A stretch of 35,222 bases of DNA from Bacteroidota bacterium (GCA_005799025.1 SYHX01000026.1:1-35222), one strand, 5' to 3'. Shown: positions 14,834 through 24,406, numbered from the stretch's first letter. A program made the numbers and translations. The notes: generated by a model not told the origin, from the letters alone.

Positions 14834-15745
14834 ATGAAAAAACGCTGGGACACTTTGTTAATTTATGCAAGGCCCTCTATTGCCCTTAAGTTGGATGGAT
14901 TGGAACGGCTAGTTGTAGCTTCGAAAGGGTTACCGGTTAAGCTATTGTGGCACGAAAGCCTTAGGGAGGCCTTAAAAGGTTTTGAGTTTGGCGATGTCCC
15001 CCTATTTTTTGATTCCAATGAACCTTGTCCCGAGTTCATTCAAAAGAGGAAAGAGAATGCTTTGGTTTTGACTCTGGGGGGCGACGGAACACTTTTGGAC
15101 GGGATTCAATTTGCGGTGGAATGGGATTTGCCAGTTTTTGGCTTTCATTTTGGCCGGCTAGGCTTTCTTAGTTCGGCTGGTGGAACTGATGATTTTTCGG
15201 CAGTTCTAACAGCAATGTTGAATGGGCAATTAGAGATAGAAAGTCGGAGTTTGGTGGCTTGCAAGTACCCAATCCCAAATTCGGGGACTGGCCTGGGCTT
15301 TGCCTTAAATGAAATGGCCTTGCACCGTCAAGGAACGGGTATCATGCGGATTACCTGCCTTGTTAATGAAGAAGTTTTGAACAATTACCAGGCTGATGGA
15401 TTGCTTGTATCTACACCTACAGGGTCAACAGCGTATTCGATGAGCTGCGGTGGGCCTATTGTTTTGCCTCAAAGCAAAGTTTTTTTGATTACTCCCGTTG
15501 CAGGGCATCAATTGGGGATAAGGCCTGTTTTGCTGCCGGACGATTGCAGGTTACAGCTTAAAATAGCCGCGGAGGGTGGTGCAGCTCAATTAATGCTAGA
15601 TGGTAAGCCGATTCACTGGGCAGGTATTGGTACAGTAGAAATTAACTTGCATGTTAAGGTTTTGGCCCTGGCTCGATTGAAAGGTTTTTCGGATTTACAC
15701 AACCTACGAACAAAACTACTTTGGGGCTTAGACGTGAGGGGTTGA
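14834..15745 (+). CDS. nadK: NAD kinase (ATP-dependent, makes NADP)
   Basis: A 303-residue enzyme that phosphorylates NAD to NADP. The GGDGTLL motif at 82-88 is the nucleotide-binding and catalytic motif of the family. The NE motif (ALNEMALHRQG) and the DGLLVSTPTGSTAYSMSCGG segment (about 188-207) are also present. The length and order match bacterial NAD kinases. The start codon is one base after the pabA-type stop. After its end a 47-base gap leads to the DUF6089 genes, so it may be the last gene of a cvpA-pabA-nadK operon or lead on into the envelope block. Confidence 0.95.
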   Translation: MKKRWDTLLIYARPSIALKLDGLERLVVASKGLPVKLLWHESLREALKGFEFGDVPLFFDSNEPCPEFIQKRKENALVLTLGGDGTLLDGIQFAVEWDLPVFGFHFGRLGFLSSAGGTDDFSAVLTAMLNGQLEIESRSLVACKYPIPNSGTGLGFALNEMALHRQGTGIMRITCLVNEEVLNNYQADGLLVSTPTGSTAYSMSCGGPIVLPQSKVFLITPVAGHQLGIRPVLLPDDCRLQLKIAAEGGAAQLMLDGKPIHWAGIGTVEINLHVKVLALARLKGFSDLHNLRTKLLWGLDVRG

Positions 15746-15792
15746 TTTTCCCTATTTAGAGGGTATTTTCGCATTTTAGCTAATCATTTTGC

Positions 15793-16764
15793 ATGAAAAT
15801 TCTTCGTTTATTCGCCTGCGGGATCATACTTAACCTTGTGGGGTTCCTTGGTATGGGAATTAAAGACGCCTCGGCACAGTACCGGGAATTTGGAGTTAAC
15901 TTGTTCTCCACCCAATACGTGGGAGATTTGACGCACGCGAATAATTTTTATTTCAGTACAAGGGGCGGAATTGGTGCCCATTTTCGTCGGCACTTGACCA
16001 AAAACATCTCTTTGCGGGCAGATGTCAATTTCGCAATGCTTGCTGGCGCAGACAACAGTCCTCGATTGCGTGGGCTCAGTGAAGAAGCGTTTAACGATAC
16101 CTCAAAGTATTTTAAAGGGGCATTAACAGAATATTTTCAAGTAGATACCACCAGCCGAACGGTAACAGCCGTTCGTGGTGATGTGAATCTCCGAAATCTC
16201 AGTTTTCGGTCAGTGCTGTCAGAGTTCAGCGTTGTCGCCGAATATAAGTTTGGAGAATTTATGATCAATAGTTCGGTGACAAGGGCTAATTTTTATCTTT
16301 TTGGAGGTTTTAATGTCTACAATTTCAACTCTCAGGGCAAATCGGCCATTGATTCGGTTGGCTGGGTAAGCCTCAAAGACATTACCACGGAAGGTCAGGG
16401 CTTGACCAATTACTATAATACGGAAGAATTCCGTTCCACTCAGATTGGCATCCCCTTGGGAATAGGAGTGCGTTGGACCGTGGATAAATACACCCGTTTC
16501 GCCGCGGAGGCAGGGTATAGGATCTTATTCACCGATTACCTCGATGATGTAAGCGATAATTATGTAAATCCAGACGTAATTGGTTCAGTTCATGGCCAAC
16601 AATCCGCTGAGTTTGTCGACCGTACCAGGCAATTGCACCCTTGGCTAAAGCCTAATTCCTTGGGTGCGTCAAGGGGTAATACCAACGGCTTAAACGATGG
16701 CTATTTATTTGTGGGATTGAGTATTTCGAGGGTCATCTATCCGAACAACTGCCCAAGGCTCTGA
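15793..16764 (+). CDS. DUF6089 family outer-membrane protein, copy 1
   Basis: A 323-residue protein with a signal peptide (residues 1-28, ending DASAQ). The mature start YREFGVNLFSTQYVGDLTHAN carries the YxGDL motif of DUF6089. Later come ITTEGQGL, RWTVDKYTRFAAEAGYRILF and DYLDD near the end, typical of barrel-like outer-membrane proteins. It ends NCPRL. DUF6089 genes often lie close to uppS and bamA in Bacteroidota, as here. A second, related gene follows 41 bases later. The function is not known. Confidence 0.83.
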   Translation: MKILRLFACGIILNLVGFLGMGIKDASAQYREFGVNLFSTQYVGDLTHANNFYFSTRGGIGAHFRRHLTKNISLRADVNFAMLAGADNSPRLRGLSEEAFNDTSKYFKGALTEYFQVDTTSRTVTAVRGDVNLRNLSFRSVLSEFSVVAEYKFGEFMINSSVTRANFYLFGGFNVYNFNSQGKSAIDSVGWVSLKDITTEGQGLTNYYNTEEFRSTQIGIPLGIGVRWTVDKYTRFAAEAGYRILFTDYLDDVSDNYVNPDVIGSVHGQQSAEFVDRTRQLHPWLKPNSLGASRGNTNGLNDGYLFVGLSISRVIYPNNCPRL

Positions 16765-16777
16765 TTTGCTAGCAAAT
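16764..16777. repeat. 14-base perfect palindrome between the two DUF6089 genes
   Basis: ATTTGCTAGCAAAT reads the same on both strands. It overlaps the last base of the first DUF6089 stop codon and is followed by TATTTT. It could fold as a 5-bp stem with a 4-base loop, or serve as a symmetric protein-binding site. Neither is shown. Confidence 0.3.
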
Positions 16778-16805
16778 TATTTTACAAGAAGTGGTTTATT
16801 CAAGA

Positions 16806-17672
16806 ATGGAGTCCCTCAAGAATAGTTTTCATATGAGGTGTATTTCCGTGGCAATTAGTGTTTTACTTGCCTTGGTGACCACGAATTCAGGCCATGCGCA
16901 ATGGCTTGAAATGGGTCTTTCCTCCGGAGTCACTTCTTATGTGGGGGATATCCCTAATCCAGTGGGGACCTTCCAATGGGGTGCAGCAGGGGCGGCCTAT
17001 GCCAAATATAATTTTAATCCTCATTGGGGTTTGAAGTTGCAATGGGGAGTGCATCGTATTCAAGCAGCGGACTCCTTGTCAGGGGTTGCATCGCGCGACA
17101 CCATCAATTTGAGTTTCCGTAACAATATTCAATCTTTCATGCTGCAGGCGGAATTTAATTTTTGGCCCTTTGTTCCAGGGTCTCGTAAAAAGAAAAGTGC
17201 ACCATATGTTGGCTTGGGCATAGGCCGTATTTCGTTCGATCCTCAAGCTCAGTACCGAGGCCAATGGGTTTCTTTACAACCTCTTGGAACCGAAGGCCAA
17301 GGCTTGGAGGACAAACCGGGATTGCAAGGACTTGTGGAGCCAGAGCGATATGCCTTGAGCGCATGGACTTTCCCGGTGACTCTGGGTTTCAGGCATAATT
17401 TGCGCGATAAGCACAGCCTGGGCATAGAATTTGTATATTGTTATACCAATACTGATTACCTCGACGATATCAAAGGGAAATTTGTGGATCCATCGCTCTT
17501 GCGTCTGCACCGTAATGGAATGGCAGCGGATTTATCCGATCGCAGTTGGGAAAATGGACATACCGTTCGCTCACCAGGAACCCAAAGGGGCGTTAATGCA
17601 TACAACGACGCCTATTGGTCCCTAATGGTGAATTATTCGTACAGTATTCCGTCCAGGCGTTGCCGGATGTAA
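16806..17672 (+). CDS. DUF6089 family outer-membrane protein, copy 2
   Basis: A 288-residue paralogue of the gene before it. The signal peptide is around MRCISVAISVLLALVTTNSG, cut near HAQ. The mature part begins LEMGLSSGVTSYVGDIPNP, which shares the TSYVGD/TQYVGD pattern with copy 1. LGTEGQGL and NTDYLDDIKGKFVDP also match copy 1 segments, as does a final basic-Cys end (RRCRM). A weaker start GTG lies at 16791 and another ATG at 16833; I use 16806, upstream of the signal peptide. Tandem duplication followed by divergence is the likely origin. It is followed 28 bases later by uppS. Confidence 0.83.
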   Translation: MESLKNSFHMRCISVAISVLLALVTTNSGHAQWLEMGLSSGVTSYVGDIPNPVGTFQWGAAGAAYAKYNFNPHWGLKLQWGVHRIQAADSLSGVASRDTINLSFRNNIQSFMLQAEFNFWPFVPGSRKKKSAPYVGLGIGRISFDPQAQYRGQWVSLQPLGTEGQGLEDKPGLQGLVEPERYALSAWTFPVTLGFRHNLRDKHSLGIEFVYCYTNTDYLDDIKGKFVDPSLLRLHRNGMAADLSDRSWENGHTVRSPGTQRGVNAYNDAYWSLMVNYSYSIPSRRCRM

Positions 17673-17700
17673 ATGGTAAGGGCATCATTATCGCAAAGTT

Positions 17701-18435
17701 TTGAATTCCATTCTTGTTCCGGAGCACTTGGCCATTATCATGGATGGCAATGGTCGTTGGGCCCAACAAAGAGGTCAGGATCGCATTTACGGTCACCGTT
17801 ATGCTGTGCAGGCGGTTCGGGAAACATGTGAACTTTGCGCGGAATTGGGAGTTAAATATCTAACACTTTATACCTTTTCTTCTGAGAATTGGGCCAGGCC
17901 CGCTGAAGAGGTTTCCGCTTTAATGCAATTGTTGGTGGATACCATTCAATCCGAATTGGACACTCTGATGAAGAATAAAATTTCTTTGCATGCCTTCGGA
18001 GACTTGGATTTGTTGCCGGCGGAATGTCGTAAGCAATTGGCAACCACTTCCGCTCAAACCTCTGCAAATACAAGGATGCAACTCAATTTGGCTCTTTCTT
18101 ACAGCTCTCGCAGTGAACTGATTCACGCTGTTCGAGCCATTGCGAATGAAGTGCGCCAGGGAACATTAAATCCAGAGGAAATAGACGAAAAGGTTATTGC
18201 CGGACGTTTACAAACTTCTACCCTTCCTGATCCTGAACTTTTGATACGAACTAGTGGAGAAATGCGCATTTCCAATTTTCTTCTGTGGCAGCTTGCCTAT
18301 TCTGAATTGTATTTCACATCTGTATGTTGGCCGGATTTTCGAAAAGAACATTTGCAGGCCGCTCTAGAAGATTACAGCAAGCGGGAAAGAAGGTTTGGTC
18401 AAACTTCAGCCCAGTTGAATGCTACCAACGGATGA
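17701..18435 (+). CDS. uppS: isoprenyl transferase, undecaprenyl diphosphate synthase type
   Basis: A 244-residue cis-prenyltransferase that makes the lipid carrier for peptidoglycan and polysaccharide. The conserved start VPEHLAIIMDGNGRWAQQRG has the catalytic Asp15. Other signatures are YTFSSENWARP, LIRTSGEMRISNFLLWQ and AYSELYF. The only in-frame start before the conserved motif is TTG at 17701; a stop codon sits at 17677-17679 and the first ATG is inside the motif (17740). So a TTG start is implied, which is unusual and may lower expression. The stop overlaps bamA as ATGA. Confidence 0.95.
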   Translation: MNSILVPEHLAIIMDGNGRWAQQRGQDRIYGHRYAVQAVRETCELCAELGVKYLTLYTFSSENWARPAEEVSALMQLLVDTIQSELDTLMKNKISLHAFGDLDLLPAECRKQLATTSAQTSANTRMQLNLALSYSSRSELIHAVRAIANEVRQGTLNPEEIDEKVIAGRLQTSTLPDPELLIRTSGEMRISNFLLWQLAYSELYFTSVCWPDFRKEHLQAALEDYSKRERRFGQTSAQLNATNG

Positions 18436-20969
18436 TGGCACTTTCTCGATTTACTGAATGCTTCCGAAAGTGGAAGTTTGTTGGCGCAATTGCATTCGTA
18501 TTTTTTGTAGGAACTCATTGGGTCTTGGCCCAAAGTCAATTTGGAGGACGTTCGGAAACGACCGCCACTGTTCGCAGCTATCGAATTGCTGGATTGCGGG
18601 TCGAAGGCTTGAGGCATACCGACAAGGATCTTTTGTTGATGATTGCGGGTTTGAAGGAGGGTCAACGATTCACCTGGATGGGGGATGAGGGGGCTAAAGC
18701 TGTTCGGAATTTATGGAAACAGGGTTTGTTCGGGGATGTGCAAATCAAGGCGGATTCCATCGTGGAACAGAACATTTATTTGTGTCTTTACCTCGAGGAG
18801 AAGCCACGCCTCTCCAAGGTTGTTTTCAATCGCAAGGTATCCAAAGCCCGTGCCGAAGAAATCACCGAATCCCTCAAAGGATTCAAAGGTAAAATTCTTA
18901 GCGAAGAAGTTCAGCGGAATATAGATCGGGTGGTTCGTAAATACTATATCGACAAGGGCTATAGACAAGTTATAACCCGTATGGTCATGGTACCCGATAC
19001 CAATCAGATTAACGCCTCTGTGCTCAATGTCACGGTGAATCCTGGGCCCAAGGTGAGGGTTGGTGAACTAAAAATTAGCGGGAATCAAATTTTATCGGAA
19101 GCCAAAATCGCTCGCACTCTTAAAACGGCCAGACCTAAAGTTTCTTGGAATCCTTTCCGTACAGGCAAATGGGATCCCGAGAAATTTGAAGAACAGAAGG
19201 AAAAGCTCATTAAACGTTATCAAGCGCAGGGTTATCGGGATGCGAGGATTGTCAAGGATTCGGTGTATACGGTGAATCCTCAACGCATGGGTCTTGTTTT
19301 GCAGATTTACGAAGGTAAACCTTATTATATACGCGCTTTGGTTTTTGAGGGAAATTCGGTTCACCCGGATAGCCTGCTGCATAGCTTGTTAGGTATCAAA
19401 GCGGGGGATTTGTATAACAAAGAATTACTGGACTCACGTTTGCAAATGGATCCTTCAGGAAGAGATATTTCGTCCTTGTATATGGACGATGGGTATCTCT
19501 TTTTTCAGGTGAGTGGTCACGAAAACAGGGTAGAAGTCGATAGTATTGATTTGGTCATCCGAGTGGTGGAAGGTGCCCAAGCGACGGTAAGGCAGGTAAC
19601 GGTGAAAGGCAACGACAAGACATCGGATCATGTAATTATGCGGGAGCTCAGGACTAGGCCGGGGCAGAAATTTTCTCGGAGTGATGTCATGCGAACCACC
19701 AGGGAATTAAGTCAATTGGGCTACTTTGATCCGGAGCAATTGGGCGTAGTTCCTACTCCAAATCCGCAGGACGGAACGGTGGATATTGAATACAAAGTAG
19801 CAGAGCGATCCAATGACCAGGTTGAATTGTCCGGGGGGTGGGGTGCAGGTCAGGTGGTAGGATCCTTGGGACTGGTCCTCAATAATTTTTCAGCACGCAA
19901 AATGTTTGATACCAAGGCCTGGTCCCCGGTTCCTGGAGGTGACGGGCAGAGAGTAAGCGTGCGGGCTCAATCCAATGGCCGATTTTTTCAATCCTATAAT
20001 TTGTCCTTTACCGAACCATGGCTTGGCGGTAAAAAACCGAACTCGTTGACTGTGAGTAGTTATGTTTCCATACAAGTCCCTAACGGATTGCCTCGCTCCA
20101 ACCCACTTAGGCAGTCCATCACCATTCGCGGTGCCAGTGTTAGCTTCGGCCAGCGACTCAAAAAACCCGATGATTTTTTTACGGTATTGCACAGCATCAA
20201 TTTTCAACAATTTGATCTCAAAAACAGCCAAAACACAGCCTTTCTGCCAGATGGGATATCCAATAATTTGTTCGTCAAGGAGACTATTTCTCGCCAAAGC
20301 GTTGACCAGCCGATTTTTCCTCGAAGCGGGAGTAATATTTCTCTGACCGCGCAGATTGCTCCGCCCTATTCGTTGCTTGGCCGTAAAGTCAGTACAAGTT
20401 CATCGGCCAAAGAGCGTTATAAATGGGTTGAATACCATAAATGGCGCTTTGATTACCAAAACTACACCAAGCTGGTGGGGAACTTGGTTTTGATGAGCCG
20501 AATGCAATTCGGTTGGCTGGGCAATTACCAAGCGGCTACAGGGGAGGTTCCCTTTGGCAGGTTCTATGTAGGAGGGGACGGTATCATGGGATTCGCGTTG
20601 GATGATAGGGAATTAATAGGCCTAAGAGGATACCAAAACAATTCCTTGACTCCAAGGGATTTACAAAGTGGGCAAGCCGTGGGGGCGACCTCCTTCCAGA
20701 AGTACACTATGGAGCTGCGTTACCCTTTGTCATTGAACCCTTCCGCCACTATTTATGTGACCTCCTTCTTGGAAGGGGGTAATTCATTCCGAAAGGTGAG
20801 GGACTTCGAACCCTTTCGCAATTACCGTTCTGCTGGTGTTGGTGTGCGGGTGTTCTTGCCCATGTTTGGTCTCTTAGGGGTGGACTGGGGTTATGGTTTT
20901 GATCCAGTTCCAGGCGCAGGCCAAGTTCACAAAGGCAATGTTCATATTTCCATTGGTCAATCTTTTTAA
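18432..20969 (+). CDS. bamA: outer-membrane assembly factor BamA (Omp85)
   Basis: An 845-residue outer-membrane protein. A signal peptide (about residues 1-33, ending WVLAQ) precedes a periplasmic part with POTRA repeats (about 45-450), seen as repeated KVRVGELKISGN-type and RALVFEGNSVHPDS-type beta-alpha units. A 16-strand-type barrel follows from about 464 and ends with phenylalanine (ISIGQSF). Loop 6 carries LRGY at 731-734, the conserved Omp85 motif. It inserts barrel proteins into the outer membrane. The ATG at 18432 overlaps the uppS stop by four bases; a longer frame from 18324 lies within uppS. It is followed by two ompH genes. Confidence 0.95.
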   Translation: MMALSRFTECFRKWKFVGAIAFVFFVGTHWVLAQSQFGGRSETTATVRSYRIAGLRVEGLRHTDKDLLLMIAGLKEGQRFTWMGDEGAKAVRNLWKQGLFGDVQIKADSIVEQNIYLCLYLEEKPRLSKVVFNRKVSKARAEEITESLKGFKGKILSEEVQRNIDRVVRKYYIDKGYRQVITRMVMVPDTNQINASVLNVTVNPGPKVRVGELKISGNQILSEAKIARTLKTARPKVSWNPFRTGKWDPEKFEEQKEKLIKRYQAQGYRDARIVKDSVYTVNPQRMGLVLQIYEGKPYYIRALVFEGNSVHPDSLLHSLLGIKAGDLYNKELLDSRLQMDPSGRDISSLYMDDGYLFFQVSGHENRVEVDSIDLVIRVVEGAQATVRQVTVKGNDKTSDHVIMRELRTRPGQKFSRSDVMRTTRELSQLGYFDPEQLGVVPTPNPQDGTVDIEYKVAERSNDQVELSGGWGAGQVVGSLGLVLNNFSARKMFDTKAWSPVPGGDGQRVSVRAQSNGRFFQSYNLSFTEPWLGGKKPNSLTVSSYVSIQVPNGLPRSNPLRQSITIRGASVSFGQRLKKPDDFFTVLHSINFQQFDLKNSQNTAFLPDGISNNLFVKETISRQSVDQPIFPRSGSNISLTAQIAPPYSLLGRKVSTSSSAKERYKWVEYHKWRFDYQNYTKLVGNLVLMSRMQFGWLGNYQAATGEVPFGRFYVGGDGIMGFALDDRELIGLRGYQNNSLTPRDLQSGQAVGATSFQKYTMELRYPLSLNPSATIYVTSFLEGGNSFRKVRDFEPFRNYRSAGVGVRVFLPMFGLLGVDWGYGFDPVPGAGQVHKGNVHISIGQSF

Positions 20970-21655
20970 TGATGGTTAAGCACATTGTAACGCTATATCG
21001 AAGGCTAATATGGACAGAATATGCCGGGGCGGCGCTCGCTGTTTTATTGACTTTTTTTAATCTTTCTGCGTCGGGTCAAGCTCAGCGCTTTGTTTATGTA
21101 GATACTGAGTACATGCTTGGCCAGATGCTGGAGTACCAAAGCGCTCAGAGTGAGCTAAAGGTCCAAATTGAGCGACTCAACGCGGAGTCTGATGAAAAAA
21201 AGCAAGAGATTGAGCGGCTTTATCGGGCTTTAAAAGCCGAAATTCCTCTTTTGACCGAATCAATGCGTAAAGACCGTTTGGAGGAAATCAAAGGGAAAGA
21301 GGCCCAGTTGTTGTCGTGGCAGAACCAACAATTTGGTCCGGAAGGAGCCCTGCAGAAGCGCCAACAGGAACTCATAAGACCTTTGCAGGACAAAATCTTC
21401 GCCGCGGTCCAAAAATATGCTCGTGACAAAAGCTATGACCTTATATTTGACAGGGCCGCAGGGAATCAATTGCTGTTTGTGAACCCTAAATTTGACAAAA
21501 GCAATGAAATCCTTACCGCCATGGGGATTGTCAAAAAATCCCCACAGGCCAAGGCTCAGCGTAAACCCAATTCAAGCAGTCCTGCATCGAAATCCAATCC
21601 AAACGAAAAAGCCCCTCCTCCATCCAAAGAATTCACGCCATCAACCCCCAAATAA
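20969..21655 (+). CDS. ompH: OmpH/Skp family periplasmic chaperone, copy 1 (long tail)
   Basis: A 228-residue protein with a signal region ending ASGQAQ. The mature start FVYVDTEYMLGQML is typical of OmpH. A long coiled coil follows (about 57-130, many Glu/Lys/Gln), and SYDLIFDRAAGNQLLFVNP closes the Skp domain. After residue 188 there is a Lys/Pro/Ser-rich tail of about 40 residues that most Skp proteins lack. The chaperone guards unfolded outer-membrane proteins in the periplasm. The start overlaps the bamA stop by one base (TAATG). A second copy begins 7 bases after its stop. Confidence 0.9.
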   Translation: MMVKHIVTLYRRLIWTEYAGAALAVLLTFFNLSASGQAQRFVYVDTEYMLGQMLEYQSAQSELKVQIERLNAESDEKKQEIERLYRALKAEIPLLTESMRKDRLEEIKGKEAQLLSWQNQQFGPEGALQKRQQELIRPLQDKIFAAVQKYARDKSYDLIFDRAAGNQLLFVNPKFDKSNEILTAMGIVKKSPQAKAQRKPNSSSPASKSNPNEKAPPPSKEFTPSTPK

Positions 21656-21662
21656 TACGACA

Positions 21663-22199
21663 ATGTCCATTGCCCCCGTCAGAAATTTCTTTAAAGCCAT
21701 CGGTTCAATATGCATTTTGGCCACTTTCTTCCTTTCCCATTCTGTAAATGCTCAGACCCCAAAATTGGGACATATTAATTTAGGTGAGCTTGTCTCCTTG
21801 ATGCCAGAAACCAAAAAAGCCGAAGACAGTCTCAAAAAATTTGCAGAGGGTATGGAAACTCAGGTTCAAGCCATGCTTTCTGAATTGAAAATAAAATACG
21901 CCGATTTTCAGTCCAAAAGCAAGGAATGGACGGAATCCCTAAGGGAATATAAAACCAAAGAAATTCAAGACTTGCAATCCAATATTGATAATTTTCAGCA
22001 ACGTGCCCAGCAGGATATTGCTAAGCGCAAAGACGACTTGCTTGGACCAGTAATCAAAAAGGCAGAAGAGGTCATCAAAGCAATTGCCAAAGAAGGCAAT
22101 TATGATTATATTTTTGATACATCCAATGGATCCTTCCTGCACGTCAGGGAAGCAGATAATCTAATGGAACAGGCCAAAAAGAAATTGAAACTTCCTTAA
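21663..22199 (+). CDS. ompH: OmpH/Skp family periplasmic chaperone, copy 2
   Basis: A 178-residue protein of the normal Skp length. The signal peptide is about 1-30 (ending SVNAQ). KLGHINLGELVSLMPE opens the mature part, followed by a coiled coil rich in Lys/Glu/Gln, and NYDYIFDTSNGSFLHV near the end, as in Bacteroidota OmpH. The ATG at 21663 is chosen because the residues upstream of it lie in the other reading frame of copy 1. It shares the general plan with copy 1 but lacks the tail. It overlaps the next start by one base (TAATG). Confidence 0.92.
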   Translation: MSIAPVRNFFKAIGSICILATFFLSHSVNAQTPKLGHINLGELVSLMPETKKAEDSLKKFAEGMETQVQAMLSELKIKYADFQSKSKEWTESLREYKTKEIQDLQSNIDNFQQRAQQDIAKRKDDLLGPVIKKAEEVIKAIAKEGNYDYIFDTSNGSFLHVREADNLMEQAKKKLKLP

Positions 22200-24406
22200 T
22201 GATTTTTCAACCAACCTATCGGATAGGTATAGCCTTCCTGTTTGTTTGGTCAATTCAGGTTGGCATATCTTGGGGTCAAGTTGCTTCAAGCAAAAATCCC
22301 CAAAAAGATAAAGAGTCCAAGGGCAAGGTGGCCAAAGAAAAGGTCAACAAAACACCTGGCTTTATCCAAAAGTTAGCCGATGAGTCGGACACGCTCAGCA
22401 GCAAAAAGCCTGCAGTTAATCCCGATAAACTTGAAGGCAATCGCGCTTACTTTGCGGAAAATTACTTTTTTGCAATTGAACATTACAAAAATGCATTAAG
22501 GGCAGACAAGAAAGATATCCAATTACCTTTCTTGATTGCTGAGTGTTACCGTTTGGCCAATGAGGTCAAAAACGCCGATATCTGGTATGATAAAGCCATC
22601 AAAGCTGGGGTTAGCAACGATAGCATTCATATTAATTATGGCACCATACTTCGGGCATTGGAGCGATACCCTGAAGCGATTGAACAATACCGGGCCTACC
22701 TGCGATTTGTTCCCCAAGACGCATATATTAAGTGGTTAATTGAGTCCTGTCGTTTGGCACAAACTTGGTTGGAAAGGCCCGCTCGTTATACTGTTGAAAA
22801 TCTCCAACGATTCAATACCAAGAATTCCGAGTTTGGAATTACTCCTATGAAGTTTAATGCGGTCCTTTTAAGTTCAACCCGTCCAGATGCGTTGGGCACT
22901 AAATTATATGGTCGTTTGGGGGAAGATTTCAGCGATTTGTTTGAGAGTTATGTAGACGGTCAAAATAAATGGTCCAAGCTTCGTCCTGTACCTGGAATGA
23001 TCAATACTTTGGGCAATGATGCGACTCCATGCCTAACATCAGATGGTAATACCCTTTACTTTACGCGTTGCAATAACAAGAATGGGGTGTGTAGGATCTT
23101 CAGGACAACACGAGACGGTGCGGGTTGGGTCGAGCCTGTACTTGTACCCATTATGGCCGATACTGTTGACGTTGGCCATCCGGCACTTACAGTTAACGAA
23201 GATAAAATGTATTTTGTGGCCTCCAATGCTGAGGGGGGATATGGAGGGAAGGACATTTGGTTCATGAACCGTTCTGAAGATGACACATGGGAGGAGCCTG
23301 TCAATCTCGGCGCTACCGTGAATACCGAAAGGGATGAAATGTTTCCCTTTATACATTCATCTGATACTATTTTGTTTTTCTCCTCTGATGGTCATCCGGG
23401 AATGGGAGGTCTTGATTTATTCAAAACGGTTGGTGGCGGTTCAGAATGGGAGCAAGCGGAGAATTTGCGGAATCCTCTCAATTCTGGTGCTGATGATTTT
23501 AGCATAACGGTCAACGAAAAACTTACGAGCGGTTTTCTTGCTTCAAGCCGTTTGGGCGGCCGTGGCAGTGATGATATTTATTTATGGAATTTCATCCCAT
23601 ACAGAGTTACCCTAAGCGGTAAAGTTTATGATGATACCACCGGTGCGGTAATTTTTGGAGCAAACGTGCGACTTGTATTGGAAGACTCTTCGTTTTTTGA
23701 AACCACAACAGATTCTTTTGGTCAGTATTATTTTAGATTGAGAGAGGATGTTCAATATCGATTAGAGGCCAATGTAGCCAAAGATAAAATCCCATACCAA
23801 GTCCATTCCGCGCCCAAAAAGAGGTTGCTCTATTATCCGACAGATTCAGCATTTAACACAAACCAAACGGTGGATGATACGGATTGGAAGATAGACCTTC
23901 CAATGCGTTTGGTTCCAACCGAAGAAATACGACTGAGTGATATTCTGTACGATTTTGATAAGGCCACCTTACGGCCAGAATCCATGACTGCTATGGATTC
24001 TTTGTTTGATTTCCTCCAGAAATCACAGGGTATTTCGATAGCAATTCACTCACATACCGACTCACGGGGATCAGACTCATACAATCAAAACCTCTCACAA
24101 ATGAGGGCGCAGTCTGTGGTAGATTATTTGATTCTGAAAGGCATTACTCAAAATAGGCTTTCCGCTCAAGGTCACGGAGAAAGCAGGCTAATTAATCGTT
24201 GTGCCGATGGTTTCGAATGTTTGGAAGAGGAGCATCAACTAAATCGGAGAACAACTTTCAGCATCACCGATATTGACCTCGATAGGGTCATCGTGAAATA
24301 CAAAAGGGTCACGGGTGAAGAAACCGAAGATGCCGAGGAAGCTATCTACAAGGCGATTTCGGATAAGAAAAAAATAAGCAGGCCGGGACGGCAAGCATCC
24401 CGATGA
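22199..24406 (+). CDS. PorE-like OmpA family protein (TPR, PD40 propeller, CRD, OmpA domains)
   Basis: A 735-residue envelope protein. After the signal region (to about 26) there are tetratricopeptide-like helices (about 77-190) and a PD40/WD40-like propeller with TPCLTSDGNTLYFTR and FPFIHSSDTILFFSSDG repeats (about 270-465). A carboxypeptidase-regulatory-like domain follows (about 467-540), and then a C-terminal OmpA-type peptidoglycan-binding domain (about 578-690; ILYDFDKATLRP, HSHTDSRGSD, LNRRTTF). This order matches PorE of the type IX secretion system, which anchors the machine to peptidoglycan. No lipobox cysteine is visible, unlike known lipidated members, so the symbol is left blank. 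It overlaps ompH copy 2 by one base and purM by four. Confidence 0.8.
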   Translation: MIFQPTYRIGIAFLFVWSIQVGISWGQVASSKNPQKDKESKGKVAKEKVNKTPGFIQKLADESDTLSSKKPAVNPDKLEGNRAYFAENYFFAIEHYKNALRADKKDIQLPFLIAECYRLANEVKNADIWYDKAIKAGVSNDSIHINYGTILRALERYPEAIEQYRAYLRFVPQDAYIKWLIESCRLAQTWLERPARYTVENLQRFNTKNSEFGITPMKFNAVLLSSTRPDALGTKLYGRLGEDFSDLFESYVDGQNKWSKLRPVPGMINTLGNDATPCLTSDGNTLYFTRCNNKNGVCRIFRTTRDGAGWVEPVLVPIMADTVDVGHPALTVNEDKMYFVASNAEGGYGGKDIWFMNRSEDDTWEEPVNLGATVNTERDEMFPFIHSSDTILFFSSDGHPGMGGLDLFKTVGGGSEWEQAENLRNPLNSGADDFSITVNEKLTSGFLASSRLGGRGSDDIYLWNFIPYRVTLSGKVYDDTTGAVIFGANVRLVLEDSSFFETTTDSFGQYYFRLREDVQYRLEANVAKDKIPYQVHSAPKKRLLYYPTDSAFNTNQTVDDTDWKIDLPMRLVPTEEIRLSDILYDFDKATLRPESMTAMDSLFDFLQKSQGISIAIHSHTDSRGSDSYNQNLSQMRAQSVVDYLILKGITQNRLSAQGHGESRLINRCADGFECLEEEHQLNRRTTFSITDIDLDRVIVKYKRVTGEETEDAEEAIYKAISDKKKISRPGRQASR

